Positions 15,436 to 22,812 of a DNA stretch of 33,085 nucleotides are shown piece by piece (the first letter of the stretch is position 1; each line of letters begins with the position of its first letter). The stretch comes from an uncultured archaeon. GTDB taxonomy: Archaea > Micrarchaeota > Micrarchaeia > Anstonellales > Anstonellaceae. The notes below the pieces were generated by a model. The model searched no databases, was not told the origin of the DNA, and was given only the letters and a program-made list of their open reading frames with translations. The translations under genes were made by a program, and so were the position numbers. The DNA lies in contig CABMCD010000028.1 in the NCBI GenBank assembly GCA_902384555.1, positions 1 through 33,085 of the forward strand, in the 5' to 3' direction.

Positions 15436-17844
15436 CTATTTTATTCCCTCTTTTTCCTCTCCCTCCACTTCCACCTGCGTGTCCTCGCCCTTCAGCTTGT
15501 CCCTCGAAAACCGAATCACGCGCCCCGGCGTGCTTTCCACCAGCTGGTTTTCGTGCGTAATCACCATCACCTGCGGCACAATCTGCGGGATGCGCTCGGC
15601 CAGCGCCGTGCCCAGCGTCTGCACCGCCCTCGAATCCAGATTGTGCGTGGGCTCATCCAATATCAGCCAGCCCAACTGCGGCGTCAATAAAACGGACAGC
15701 GCCACGCGCAGCGCCAAGCCCAAACACGCCCGCTCTCCGCCCGACGCGTGCGCTTCCAGCGATTTCCACTCGCTCTGGTATATCTCGACCGCATAATCTT
15801 TTTCAGACGCCACCAGCCTCACTTTCTCCCAGTCCCCGTAAGGATAGAGCAGCGGCCAGAGGCGCGTCAGCGCCAGATTGAGGTCGCCCAACAGCCGCTC
15901 GCGCAGGGCGGCCTGCGTCGAGGCCAGCACGTTTCTGAACGCGCCCAGCTCATCCATTTCCGAGCGCGCCGCCTGCGCGTCCGCCCGCTTCTTTTCCACC
16001 AGCGCCAGCGCCTGCAGCTGCATCTTCTCCATCTGCGCGTCCTGCGCCGCGAGGCGCTCCAGGCCTTTCAGCTCTTCGCCGATGCGCGAGCGCACGCCCA
16101 GCACTTCATCCCGCTTCCGGGCCTGCGCGCTCCACGCCTTCTCGTCAAACGCCAGACCCTCCATCTCCTGCCGGGCCCGCTCTTTCTCCTTGCGCGCCCC
16201 CTCCAGCGATTTTTTCCACTCGGCCGCCTGCCTGATTTGCGCCAGCTCCCCCACCGCGCGGCTCTCGGCCGCCGCCAGCTCCTGCAGGCGGGTGGAGAGG
16301 TCCTTGCCGCCGGCCTCCAGCGCGCGGCCGGCCGCCGCGCTCTCCTCCAATTGCTTTTGCAAAATGCCCAAATCCAGCACGTCGGTCAGCGCGCTTCTCT
16401 GCGCCTCGATGCGGCTGGCGTCCGCGTCCTGCTTGGAGAGGCGCTCCACCTCTTTGCGCTCCTGCGCGATGAGCCCGGCCGCCTCGCGGATGCGCGCCCC
16501 CAATTCCTTGACGCGCCCCTCCCACTCGGCTTTGAGCTGGGCGCGCTTCCCCTCTTGCAGCGGGGTGCCGCATACGGGGCAGGAAGACGAATGGTCGTGC
16601 GCTTGCGGCGCTCCGGCCATCTCCTTTGCTCCCACTTCCAGCGTTTGCAGCACTTTCTGCGCGTCCCGAAGGCTGGCCTCCAGTCCGGCCGCCTCCTGCT
16701 GGCGGGACGCCAGCCCGGTCTGGGATTTGGCCAGCGCCGTGCGCAGGGATTCGAGGCTGGTGTAGGGCGCCACCAGCTCCTTCTGCCGCCCGCTCAATTC
16801 CGCCATCTTCTTGGCCCGCCCCTGCTCGCCGCGGATTTGCTCGCCCAAGCGCCCCGCCTTGCGGCTCTCCTCTCCCGAGCGCGCGCTGTTTTCCCTGATT
16901 TTGAGCTCCAATTCCTTCTTCCCGGCCCGCAGGCGCTCCAGCGTCGCCTTGGCCTCCTCTTCGGAGGGCAGGGCGGGCAGGGAAGCCAGCATGCGCTCGC
17001 CGCCTGTGATGGTTCCTTCCGCTTTCTGCATCCGCTGGGCCAGTTCCTCCTTGCGCCTGCGCGCCGATTCGAGGCGCTCCCACTCCGCCTGCACGGCGTC
17101 CACTTCTTTTTTCAGGCGCGCCTCATCCGCCTTCTTGGCCTCCAGCTCCTGCGCTCGCTTGCCGGCCTGCTCGCGCAGTTCCTGCAGCCTCTTTTTCTCC
17201 TCTTCCAGCTTGGCCACCGGGGCGTCCGCTTCAGCCTGAGCCGCCCGCTCTTTCGCCTGGTTGTGGGCCGCCGTCGCCGCCGTGCGCGCGGCCTCGAAGC
17301 GGTCGAGGCCCAGCAGCCGGTCCAGCTCGGCCTTGCGCGCGCCGGGCGCGAGGGTGAGCCACGCGTCGAGGCGGTTTTGCTCCGAATACACCGCGCGCGC
17401 AAACAGCTCGTAGGGGATGGCCAGCACGCGCTCCACCTCATCCGTCACGGCGCGCGGGCCCTTCTGCGCCAGCTTGCCGTCCGCATACAGCCACGCCTCG
17501 CTGCTGGTCAGCTCGCGGCGCACTTTGTAAGAATGAACGGCCCCGCCTGCCCCTTCAACTGTGCCGGCTGCGTCCCTGCCCCGCCCGGCCGCGCCATCTC
17601 CATCATCCCATTCCACTTCCACGGCAACGGTTTGGCCCGGATGGCGGAAATTGGCCACCTCGCCGGTTTTCACCTCCCTTCTTCCCAGTTTGGGGTAGGT
17701 GCCATAGAGCGCAAAGCACAGCGCGTCCATGAGCGAGGACTTGCCCGAGCCCATGGGGCCCAGCAGCAGGTTGGCCCCGCGCGTAAGCGAGAGGCGGGTG
17801 TGGCCGTGTGAGCGCCAGTTGGTGAGCGTAATGGAGCGCAGCAT
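15436..17844 (-). CDS. rad50: DNA double-strand break repair ATPase Rad50
   Basis: This 802-aa SMC-like ATPase tethers and processes DNA ends with Mre11. Walker A reads GPMGSGKSS (about residues 28-36). The Q-loop is SEQNRLDAWL. Two long coiled coils flank a zinc hook, CPVCGTPL, near the middle. The C-terminal head has the SGGERACLGLALR signature, Walker B LGWLILDEPTHNLD and the H-loop ITHENQ. I start it at ATG 17844, not at the TTG at 17865: a TATA-like element lies 27 nt upstream and a GAGGGG tract precedes the ATG. No mre11 is adjacent, unlike the common archaeal mre11-rad50 operon. The gene is slightly short for the family. Confidence 0.95.
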   Translation of the reverse strand: MLRSITLTNWRSHGHTRLSLTRGANLLLGPMGSGKSSLMDALCFALYGTYPKLGRREVKTGEVANFRHPGQTVAVEVEWDDGDGAAGRGRDAAGTVEGAGGAVHSYKVRRELTSSEAWLYADGKLAQKGPRAVTDEVERVLAIPYELFARAVYSEQNRLDAWLTLAPGARKAELDRLLGLDRFEAARTAATAAHNQAKERAAQAEADAPVAKLEEEKKRLQELREQAGKRAQELEAKKADEARLKKEVDAVQAEWERLESARRRKEELAQRMQKAEGTITGGERMLASLPALPSEEEAKATLERLRAGKKELELKIRENSARSGEESRKAGRLGEQIRGEQGRAKKMAELSGRQKELVAPYTSLESLRTALAKSQTGLASRQQEAAGLEASLRDAQKVLQTLEVGAKEMAGAPQAHDHSSSCPVCGTPLQEGKRAQLKAEWEGRVKELGARIREAAGLIAQERKEVERLSKQDADASRIEAQRSALTDVLDLGILQKQLEESAAAGRALEAGGKDLSTRLQELAAAESRAVGELAQIRQAAEWKKSLEGARKEKERARQEMEGLAFDEKAWSAQARKRDEVLGVRSRIGEELKGLERLAAQDAQMEKMQLQALALVEKKRADAQAARSEMDELGAFRNVLASTQAALRERLLGDLNLALTRLWPLLYPYGDWEKVRLVASEKDYAVEIYQSEWKSLEAHASGGERACLGLALRVALSVLLTPQLGWLILDEPTHNLDSRAVQTLGTALAERIPQIVPQVMVITHENQLVESTPGRVIRFSRDKLKGEDTQVEVEGEEKEGIK

Positions 17845-17866
17845 TCGCCCCCCTCTCACAGCCAAA

Positions 17867-17875
17867 TTATTTATT
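17867..17875 (-). promoter_or_regulatory. TATA element of rad50
   Basis: On the minus strand this reads AATAAATAA, centred 27 nt before the ATG at 17844. It lies inside the longer TTG-initiated reading, which supports the later start. Confidence 0.55.
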
Positions 17876-17922
17876 GGGAGGGGGAAGGGGCGTTCCGCCC
17901 GGTCCTACGGGAGAGGGAAACC

Positions 17923-17930
17923 CATAAATA
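17923..17930 (+). promoter_or_regulatory. TATA element of the 265-aa unknown gene
   Basis: CATAAATA is centred about 27 nt before the ATG at 17954, the leaderless spacing. It argues for this start over the in-frame ATG at 18023. Confidence 0.5.
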
Positions 17931-17953
17931 CCCGCAAAAAGCTAATATTTAGC

Positions 17954-18751
17954 ATGAGACCGAGGCTTAGCCAAAATAATACCTCCATTCTTCCGGGCAG
18001 CGGAGGCTTTAATCCGCTCATCATGCCCATCAAAAATCGCCGGCTGCCTAAAATCAACGACGCGCTCAAAATCACGCGCCAGCCTGTCATCAAGCCCGCC
18101 AAGCCCGCGCCGGTTTTCGAAATCACGCCCCAACTCATGGAAGGCCTGCTGGTTCAAGGCCCGGCTTGGATTAAAATCATGGAGCAACTGTCCGGCTCCA
18201 AAGCCATCAAGGTTTCCGCCGGCATCAAACTCGCGCTGGAACCGTGGATGGGCGTGCTCTGCGATTTACCCCAAGTCCTGCCCGTCCGATGGGCCGACCT
18301 CCATCCCGATTCAGACTGGGTGAAGCCGGGGGAAAATCCGGCCGCCGCCCAGCAGCTGGTGGTCAACTTTATCTGCAACTCCGCCCGCGACCGTTTCGGT
18401 GACGACTGGCTTGAGCTGGCCGACGTGCCGCTGGAGGTGAAATTCTCCTACAAGGCGCATGGTGCCGCCTCTCTGGTCAACCACAAGGCCAACGAAATCT
18501 GGAACGACCCGGTGGCTTCCCAGAATCCGCAGGCCGGCGCGTATGCGATGGCCGACACGCTCTTTTTCATCACGTCCATTCTGGCCCAGCAAGCCATTGA
18601 CCTGAACGCCAAGGAGCGCAAGGCCTTTGACTTGTGGGTGGGCAAGGCCCTCGCCGCCATCCGCCTCTGGCGCAAGATTTTTGAAATAAAAGAAGCGCCG
18701 GCCAAGCGTCCATCGCGCGCCAAGCGGGAACTCGCCGAATCCGTGGCCTGA
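17954..18751 (+). CDS. Hypothetical protein (265 aa)
   Basis: No family is recognised. There is no signal peptide. The first 50 residues are basic and Pro-rich (KNRRLPKINDALKITRQPVIKPAKP), probably disordered or nucleic-acid binding. The rest looks like an alpha/beta globular domain, with aromatic-rich segments (QVLPVRWADLHPDSDWVKPG), a helix-rich centre (AAAQQLVVNFICNSARDRF), and a long C-terminal helix (RKAFDLWVGKALAAIRLWRK) before a basic tail. It is divergent from rad50 and convergent with the LonB-like gene. The ATG is chosen from the TATA position; ATG 18023 would give 242 aa. The frame extends upstream over rad50's start, which is not credible coding. Confidence 0.7.
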   Translation: MRPRLSQNNTSILPGSGGFNPLIMPIKNRRLPKINDALKITRQPVIKPAKPAPVFEITPQLMEGLLVQGPAWIKIMEQLSGSKAIKVSAGIKLALEPWMGVLCDLPQVLPVRWADLHPDSDWVKPGENPAAAQQLVVNFICNSARDRFGDDWLELADVPLEVKFSYKAHGAASLVNHKANEIWNDPVASQNPQAGAYAMADTLFFITSILAQQAIDLNAKERKAFDLWVGKALAAIRLWRKIFEIKEAPAKRPSRAKRELAESVA

Positions 18752-18788
18752 AGAAAAGTCCGGCCCGGGGAAAAAAAAGTCTTCTTTC

Positions 18789-20225
18789 TCATCCGATGCT
18801 CTTGTCTTCGGTGTTTGAGCGGCTGACGCCCAAGTCCGACATCGCCGCGCGATATGCCGTGCCGTAGCGCGACGCAATCTGCTCCTCGATGGGCTTGCCG
18901 CGCTCGATGGCCGACTGCACGTGCTTGGCTGAAATAAGCGGCGCACCCTCGCTTACCGCCAAATCGCCCGCCGTCTTGAGCACGCCGGAGAGCGCCCGCA
19001 GGCGCAAGGAAAGGCCGGCCGTCTGGTCGACCGCCCGCGCCCGCCTGCGCGCCTCCTCCACCATCTTTTCCACCGCATTCGCATCGGCATGCGGGATTCT
19101 CCCGTCGCGCCTAATCTCCTGCGCGCAGAAGCGCGCCAGCTTCATCCGGTTCTCCTCCGTGTCAGGCATGGTGGCGTTCACCAGCAGCTCGTATCCGTTG
19201 CCGGCGATGCGCGAGCGCAGGGGCGAGAGGATGCGCCGCACGTCGGAAGTGTTGACTGCCGCCACCAGTATGAAATCGCAGGGCACGCCGTCCACTCTCA
19301 CCGAGGCTCCGGTGCTCGATGCATTCCGGCCGGTGATGGGGAACTTCTTTTCCTGCATCGCCGTAAGAAGATGCCGCTGCAGCCGCCCCAGCGAAATGAG
19401 CTCATCGACAAAGAGCACGCCCTCATGCGCCTCATGCACCGCGCCGGCCACCACGCGGGTGTAGGGCGGGGTGCCGATTTGCTGGTGCCCTCCGTAGGGG
19501 TCGTGGCGCACGTCGCCCAGCAATTCCGTCTCCGACGCGCCGGTGGCCTGCACGAACGCCGGGCGCTCGACGCCCAGCAGCACGTTGCGCGGCAGCTGCG
19601 CGTCGCTTTTTTGCAGGCGCGCCATCTCCTTGCCCTCCAGCGCGCGAATCAGCCCGCCCTCGACGCGCTCGAAGACCACCAAATCCTCCTTGCCGTCCAT
19701 CACGCGGGTGGTGTGAACCATGTCCTCGCGCTCCGGCTCGTCCGGCGCGGCCACCAAATCGTCGAAGGGCCCGGCCGGCAGGCGGAACTTCTGCTTGCCG
19801 CAAGCCGGACAGGTCTCGTCATCAGCCGAGGAGAAGCGGCCGCACGCGCGGCAGCGCAGGCCCAGCCGCTCGGACACGAACGAGGGCACCTGCTCCGGCT
19901 GCAACAGCGTGCCGCCGGGCTTGCCCAGCGCCTCGGCGGCCTGGCGGATTTGCGCGCGGGTGCGCACCTCCAAGAAGGGGCGCTCGGGCTTGGCGGGGTT
20001 GTGCAGCACCGACACTTCCTGCGCCGGAGCGGGCAGCAGCGTGGCGATAGCCTGCGCAATCATGGACTTGCCGGTGCCCGGCGGGCCGACCAGCAGGAGG
20101 TTGCGCCGCTGCTTGGAAATGAGCTTGGCCAGGCGCACGGCCTCATCCTGGCCGATGACCTGCTCGAGAAGGCTGGCGGGCACGCTCAGCTTGGAGGTGT
20201 CCTCGAAATCGAATGAAAATCCCAC
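18789..20225 (-). CDS. LonB-like AAA+ ATPase lacking the protease domain, with a zinc-ribbon insert
   Basis: The predicted product is 478 aa. The N-terminus (FDFEDTSKLSVPASLLEQVIGQDEAV, split here by wording only) and Walker A GPPGTGKS match archaeal LonB. So do Walker B VLFVDEL, sensor VAAVNTSD, the LRSRI arginine segment and the C-terminal lid (LRLRALSGVLKTAGDLAVSE, then IEEQIASRYG). LonB normally continues into a Ser-Lys peptidase; here the protein ends about 20 residues after the lid. Where LonB has a membrane-spanning insert after Walker A, this one has CRACG and CPACG, a zinc ribbon. I use GTG 20225 because a TATA element lies 27 nt upstream, inside the longer ORF. It may be a remodelling ATPase. 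Confidence 0.8.
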   Translation of the reverse strand: MGFSFDFEDTSKLSVPASLLEQVIGQDEAVRLAKLISKQRRNLLLVGPPGTGKSMIAQAIATLLPAPAQEVSVLHNPAKPERPFLEVRTRAQIRQAAEALGKPGGTLLQPEQVPSFVSERLGLRCRACGRFSSADDETCPACGKQKFRLPAGPFDDLVAAPDEPEREDMVHTTRVMDGKEDLVVFERVEGGLIRALEGKEMARLQKSDAQLPRNVLLGVERPAFVQATGASETELLGDVRHDPYGGHQQIGTPPYTRVVAGAVHEAHEGVLFVDELISLGRLQRHLLTAMQEKKFPITGRNASSTGASVRVDGVPCDFILVAAVNTSDVRRILSPLRSRIAGNGYELLVNATMPDTEENRMKLARFCAQEIRRDGRIPHADANAVEKMVEEARRRARAVDQTAGLSLRLRALSGVLKTAGDLAVSEGAPLISAKHVQSAIERGKPIEEQIASRYGTAYRAAMSDLGVSRSNTEDKSIG

Positions 20226-20247
20226 GTTTCTTTTATGGGTGGAAGGG

Positions 20248-20255
20248 AATATAAG
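20248..20255 (-). promoter_or_regulatory. TATA element of the LonB-like gene
   Basis: Minus-strand CTTATATT is centred 27 nt before GTG 20225. Because it falls within the open frame that begins at 20270, it decides the start in favour of the GTG at 20225. Confidence 0.5.
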
Positions 20256-20350
20256 CGGCCTCCCCGCCACCCGTGCCGCCGAGAGCCGTGCGTCCGTCAG
20301 GCCCGCCCCTTCGCGGAGGCTTTCTCCGCCGTTGCGCCGCCGTCGATTTG

Positions 20351-20420
20351 TATTTAAATATCAATTATAATATTTACGCAATTAATGTATATCTAGTTCA
20401 GATAATCGTAAATATTTAGC
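20351..20420. promoter_or_regulatory. AT-rich control region with inverted repeat upstream of the 198-aa unknown gene
   Basis: This AT-rich island stands out in GC-rich DNA. AATATTTACG at 20369-20378 and CGTAAATATT at 20407-20416 form a 10-bp inverted repeat, 28 nt apart. The right arm overlaps the likely TATA element (AAATATTTA, 20410-20418), about 30 nt before the ATG at 20444. A regulator bound there would block the promoter. The rest of 20226-20443 contains no ORF I can support. Confidence 0.45.
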
Positions 20421-20443
20421 ATCGTCTATCTCTGGTGCGTTCC

Positions 20444-21040
20444 ATGAAAAAAGTCGTAATTCATTCGAATCCTGACGGCCCCGGCACGGGCAAGGCCCCC
20501 GTATGGGCGGTTGCCTTCAGCAATGACATCAAAAAACGCCTCGACATGTTCCCCGCCAACACGCCAGCCAGCCCAATGACTCTGCAGGTAGCGCACCTAG
20601 CCAACACTCCCGACCTCTCCGAGGCCCAGTCGGTGCTCGGATTCCTCCGCCAGGACCCCGGCGCCGTGTGTCTGTTCTCCGGTTCCATAGAGGAGCAAAA
20701 GGGGGCCTTCAGTCTGTGGGGGGTGGCCCGCCGGGCTGCCGTGGCAAAACACGTCAGCGTCCTGACGCGCAAGGCGGTCGCCGGCCTGGTGCTCGACCTC
20801 TTCTACGATGCCGGCCAGCGGGACGTTCTCATCGAGGCCGCGCGCGACCCGCTCACGCCGTCCGATTTGGCCTTCTGCGTGCTGGCCTGCCTCTATTCGC
20901 ACAAGGATTCGCAGGCCTTCCTTCAGGTGCTGGGCATCGAGAGCCTGAACGACCTCTACCGCGCCCCCGGCCTGGCTCACAACCCCGAGCTGCACGCCCT
21001 GGCGCGCAAGATGGCCCGTCACTTCACCGGCAGCGCATAA
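20444..21040 (+). CDS. Hypothetical protein (198 aa)
   Basis: This protein is not recognised. It is soluble, without a signal peptide. The N-terminal 60 residues look alpha/beta (MKKVVIHSNPDGPGTGKAPV, then WAVAFSNDIKKRLDMF). The rest is mainly helical (LSEAQSVLGFLRQDPGAV; DLAFCVLACLYSHKDSQAFL) and could form HEAT- or TPR-like helical pairs. The ATG at 20444 is preferred over a GTG three codons earlier because the TATA-like element is about 30 nt upstream. The gene is followed by tRNA-Phe on the same strand, with a separate TATA for the tRNA. Confidence 0.7.
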   Translation: MKKVVIHSNPDGPGTGKAPVWAVAFSNDIKKRLDMFPANTPASPMTLQVAHLANTPDLSEAQSVLGFLRQDPGAVCLFSGSIEEQKGAFSLWGVARRAAVAKHVSVLTRKAVAGLVLDLFYDAGQRDVLIEAARDPLTPSDLAFCVLACLYSHKDSQAFLQVLGIESLNDLYRAPGLAHNPELHALARKMARHFTGSA

Positions 21041-21093
21041 GCGGCCGGCCCCTGCGCGTGTTTTTATTCTTTGCTTGCCTCATTCAATCTCGC

Positions 21094-21167
21094 GCCGTAG
21101 TAGCTCAACCTGGGAGAGCAATCGGCTGAAGACCGATGTGTTGCTGGTTCAAATCCGGCCTACGGCA
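21094..21167 (+). tRNA. tRNA-Phe (GAA)
   Basis: The cloverleaf folds completely. The acceptor stem is GCCGTAG/CTACGGC, the D-stem GCTC/GAGC, the anticodon stem ATCGG/CCGAT with loop CTGAAGA (anticodon GAA), and the T-stem GCTGG/CCGGC with loop TTCAAAT. The discriminator is A73; CCA is not encoded. There is no intron. A TATA-like TTTTTATTC at 21061-21069 lies about 27 nt upstream of the mature 5' end. Confidence 0.96.
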
Positions 21168-21173
21168 CACAGC

Positions 21174-21209
21174 TTTTCTTTTCTCTTTTTGCGAAAAGAG
21201 AAAAGAAAA
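21174..21209. terminator. 16-bp perfect hairpin after tRNA-Phe
   Basis: TTTTCTTTTCTCTTTT and its exact complement flank a TGCG loop, 6 nt after the tRNA. The left arm gives T-runs on the plus strand (end of tRNA transcription). The right arm gives the same on the minus strand, so it could stop transcription from the gene ending at 21270 as well. Confidence 0.55.
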
Positions 21210-21269
21210 CCTGGGAAAAGAAAAGAGAAAGAAAAGAAGAACCGGAAAAAAACGGCCGGAAGCCCCCAT

Positions 21270-21725
21270 CTACTTCTTCGCGTCCGTTCCGCCCGCGGGC
21301 TTCTTGAGATGGATGGCATTGGGGATGCCAAAGCGGTCCTCGATGCGCACGCAATTCTTGTGCAGCGCCGGGTCGATGCCGCACAGCTGGCAGATGCGCT
21401 TGCTGTATTTGTCGGAACTGGACGCCATATAGACCACCTTCATGGTTTCCAGAACGAGTGCGATGACCACCATGTCCTTGTAGGCGTCCTGCTCGCGGTC
21501 AATCCAGCCGTAGCAGATGACTGCGTGCGTGGGTCCGGGGCCGATGGTGCGGATGAAGCGGTCCCATTTCACGAAATCGAATCCGGCCAGCGTCCGCTCG
21601 CACCACGCCCGCCGCTCGGGCGTCAGCTGCCGCTCCACCGCCACATCCTCCCCGGTCAGCCCGCGGCTGTTCTCGCCTCCGGAGCTGCCGAAGCGGATGC
21701 TGTAGCTGAGGTTTCCGCTGTTCAT
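21270..21725 (-). CDS. Hypothetical protein (151 aa)
   Basis: No family is recognised. It is soluble, with beta-rich and Gly/Ser-rich first residues (MNSGNLSYSIRFGSSGGENS), then an acidic helix, and a central alpha/beta segment with FVKWDRFIRTIGPGPTHAVI. There is a CQLCG pair near the C-terminus followed by another Cys (HKNC), which could bind a metal. The tail is Lys-rich. The TATA-like ATATAAG lies about 30 nt before the ATG at 21725, with two tandem TTGTTCCAC units just beyond it. It is downstream of the membrane HTH gene on the same strand but has its own promoter. Confidence 0.7.
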   Translation of the reverse strand: MNSGNLSYSIRFGSSGGENSRGLTGEDVAVERQLTPERRAWCERTLAGFDFVKWDRFIRTIGPGPTHAVICYGWIDREQDAYKDMVVIALVLETMKVVYMASSSDKYSKRICQLCGIDPALHKNCVRIEDRFGIPNAIHLKKPAGGTDAKK

Positions 21726-21762
21726 ATTCCGCTTTGGCCGCGGAACAGGGCTTATATGTTGG

Positions 21763-21780
21763 GTGGAACAAGTGGAACAA
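21763..21780 (-). repeat. Two tandem 9-bp units upstream of the 151-aa gene
   Basis: GTGGAACAA occurs twice in direct succession (TTGTTCCAC on the coding strand), next to the TATA-like element of the gene starting at 21725. The position fits an operator or activator site. A third GTGGAACAA is at 14303-14311, upstream of the NHL-propeller gene on the same strand. Confidence 0.4.
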
Positions 21781-21782
21781 GC

Positions 21783-22760
21783 CTATTCGTCTGCCGCCGC
21801 TGCCCCTGTGCGGGCCCAGCGCTCGGAGAGCGAAACAAGGTTGCGCAGGCCGTGGCGGCTGCGGCGCACCAGCCCCCGCGCCTCGAGGCTCTTGAGGTGG
21901 CGCGAGAGGGTGGCCTTGGGCAGGTGGCAGTTGAGGTAGATGCGCGCCTGCGTGGTCTGCCCGCCCTCACGCCCGATGCATTCCACGATTTCGCGGTCCG
22001 CGCTGGAGAGCGAAAGATAGAGCGGGTCGGCGTGCAGGGCCTCCTCCTTCGAGACGGGCGAATCGTCCGCTCCGGGGGCTTGCGGCCCTCCGGCCCCGGC
22101 CATCCTCGCGCCGCCCGTCCGGCCCGGCGAAGTTCCGGCTTCCGCCATCCGCCGCCCCTGCCACCATCCGATTCCGGCCGCCGCCAGCAGCAGGGCCCCG
22201 AACGCCAGCGGCCCCAGCCAGTCCGCCACCGGGCCGGCCGCCGGGCTCGATTCCCAGACCACGCCCACGCTGAAGGGCTGCCCCGGCCGCAGGCCGGGTG
22301 AGTTCCATTCCAAGGTCAGTTCCTGGTCGGGCGCGTAAACCGTGCGGTTGGCGCCGTGCAGAAGCGAATCGGGCGGCAGCGTGAGGTGGAACGCAGCCGG
22401 TCCGCTTGAATTGGGCATGGCCACGCTGAAATTGAATGCCCACTGCCCGCCCGCCTTGGCCGTCCATTTGTTGGAGCTGAAATCGAAAACCAGCGGCCCG
22501 TCGGCGGCCGGCGCGCCCACCAGCCCGTCCCGGCCGGGAATGAAGAGGGGCTGAAGTGTGCGGCCGTTCCGGTCGGTGATGCGTATGTTTTTCGGGGTGG
22601 TGGGCAGCTGTATCCAGAACGGCTTGCTCGCGTTCCCCGTGTCGGCCACAATATGCATCTGGGCGGTTCCGTCCGCCAGAATCTTTCCCTGAATGTCCAA
22701 ACCGGAAGCCCATGCCGAACTGAGGAGTGCCAGAATCACCAGCACCCATGCGCGATTCAT
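21783..22760 (-). CDS. Membrane-anchored helix-turn-helix regulator
   Basis: This 325-aa protein has a signal peptide (1-18, MNRAWVLVILALLSSAWA) and an extracytoplasmic beta-rich domain to about residue 175 (FWIQLPTTPKNIRITDRNGR). One TM helix follows at about 182-200 (WLGPLAFGALLLAAAGIGWW), then a Gly/Ala/Pro linker and a C-terminal winged HTH (about 245-315: ADREIVECIGREGGQTTQAR, then LPKATLSRHLKSLEARGLVR). The DNA-binding domain is cytoplasmic, so it probably carries an outside signal to DNA in one step. The ATG at 22760 is preferred because a TATA element is 26 nt upstream and it places the signal peptide at the true N-terminus. The ligand and targets are unknown. Confidence 0.82.
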   Translation of the reverse strand: MNRAWVLVILALLSSAWASGLDIQGKILADGTAQMHIVADTGNASKPFWIQLPTTPKNIRITDRNGRTLQPLFIPGRDGLVGAPAADGPLVFDFSSNKWTAKAGGQWAFNFSVAMPNSSGPAAFHLTLPPDSLLHGANRTVYAPDQELTLEWNSPGLRPGQPFSVGVVWESSPAAGPVADWLGPLAFGALLLAAAGIGWWQGRRMAEAGTSPGRTGGARMAGAGGPQAPGADDSPVSKEEALHADPLYLSLSSADREIVECIGREGGQTTQARIYLNCHLPKATLSRHLKSLEARGLVRRSRHGLRNLVSLSERWARTGAAAADE

Positions 22761-22780
22761 GGGCCCTCTCTCGAAAACGG

Positions 22781-22790
22781 AATTTTTAAC
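22781..22790 (-). promoter_or_regulatory. TATA element of the membrane HTH gene
   Basis: Minus-strand GTTAAAAATT is centred 26 nt before ATG 22760. It lies inside the longer frame from 22808 and so argues against that longer start. Confidence 0.5.
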
Positions 22791-22812
22791 CATTCCGACT
22801 TTTTTCATGCCT

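Noticed and set aside
15748..17811. Long plus-strand ORF (687 codons) opposite rad50
   Set aside because: It is a Leu/Arg/His/Gln-rich shadow of a GC-biased gene; rad50 has all family motifs on the other strand.
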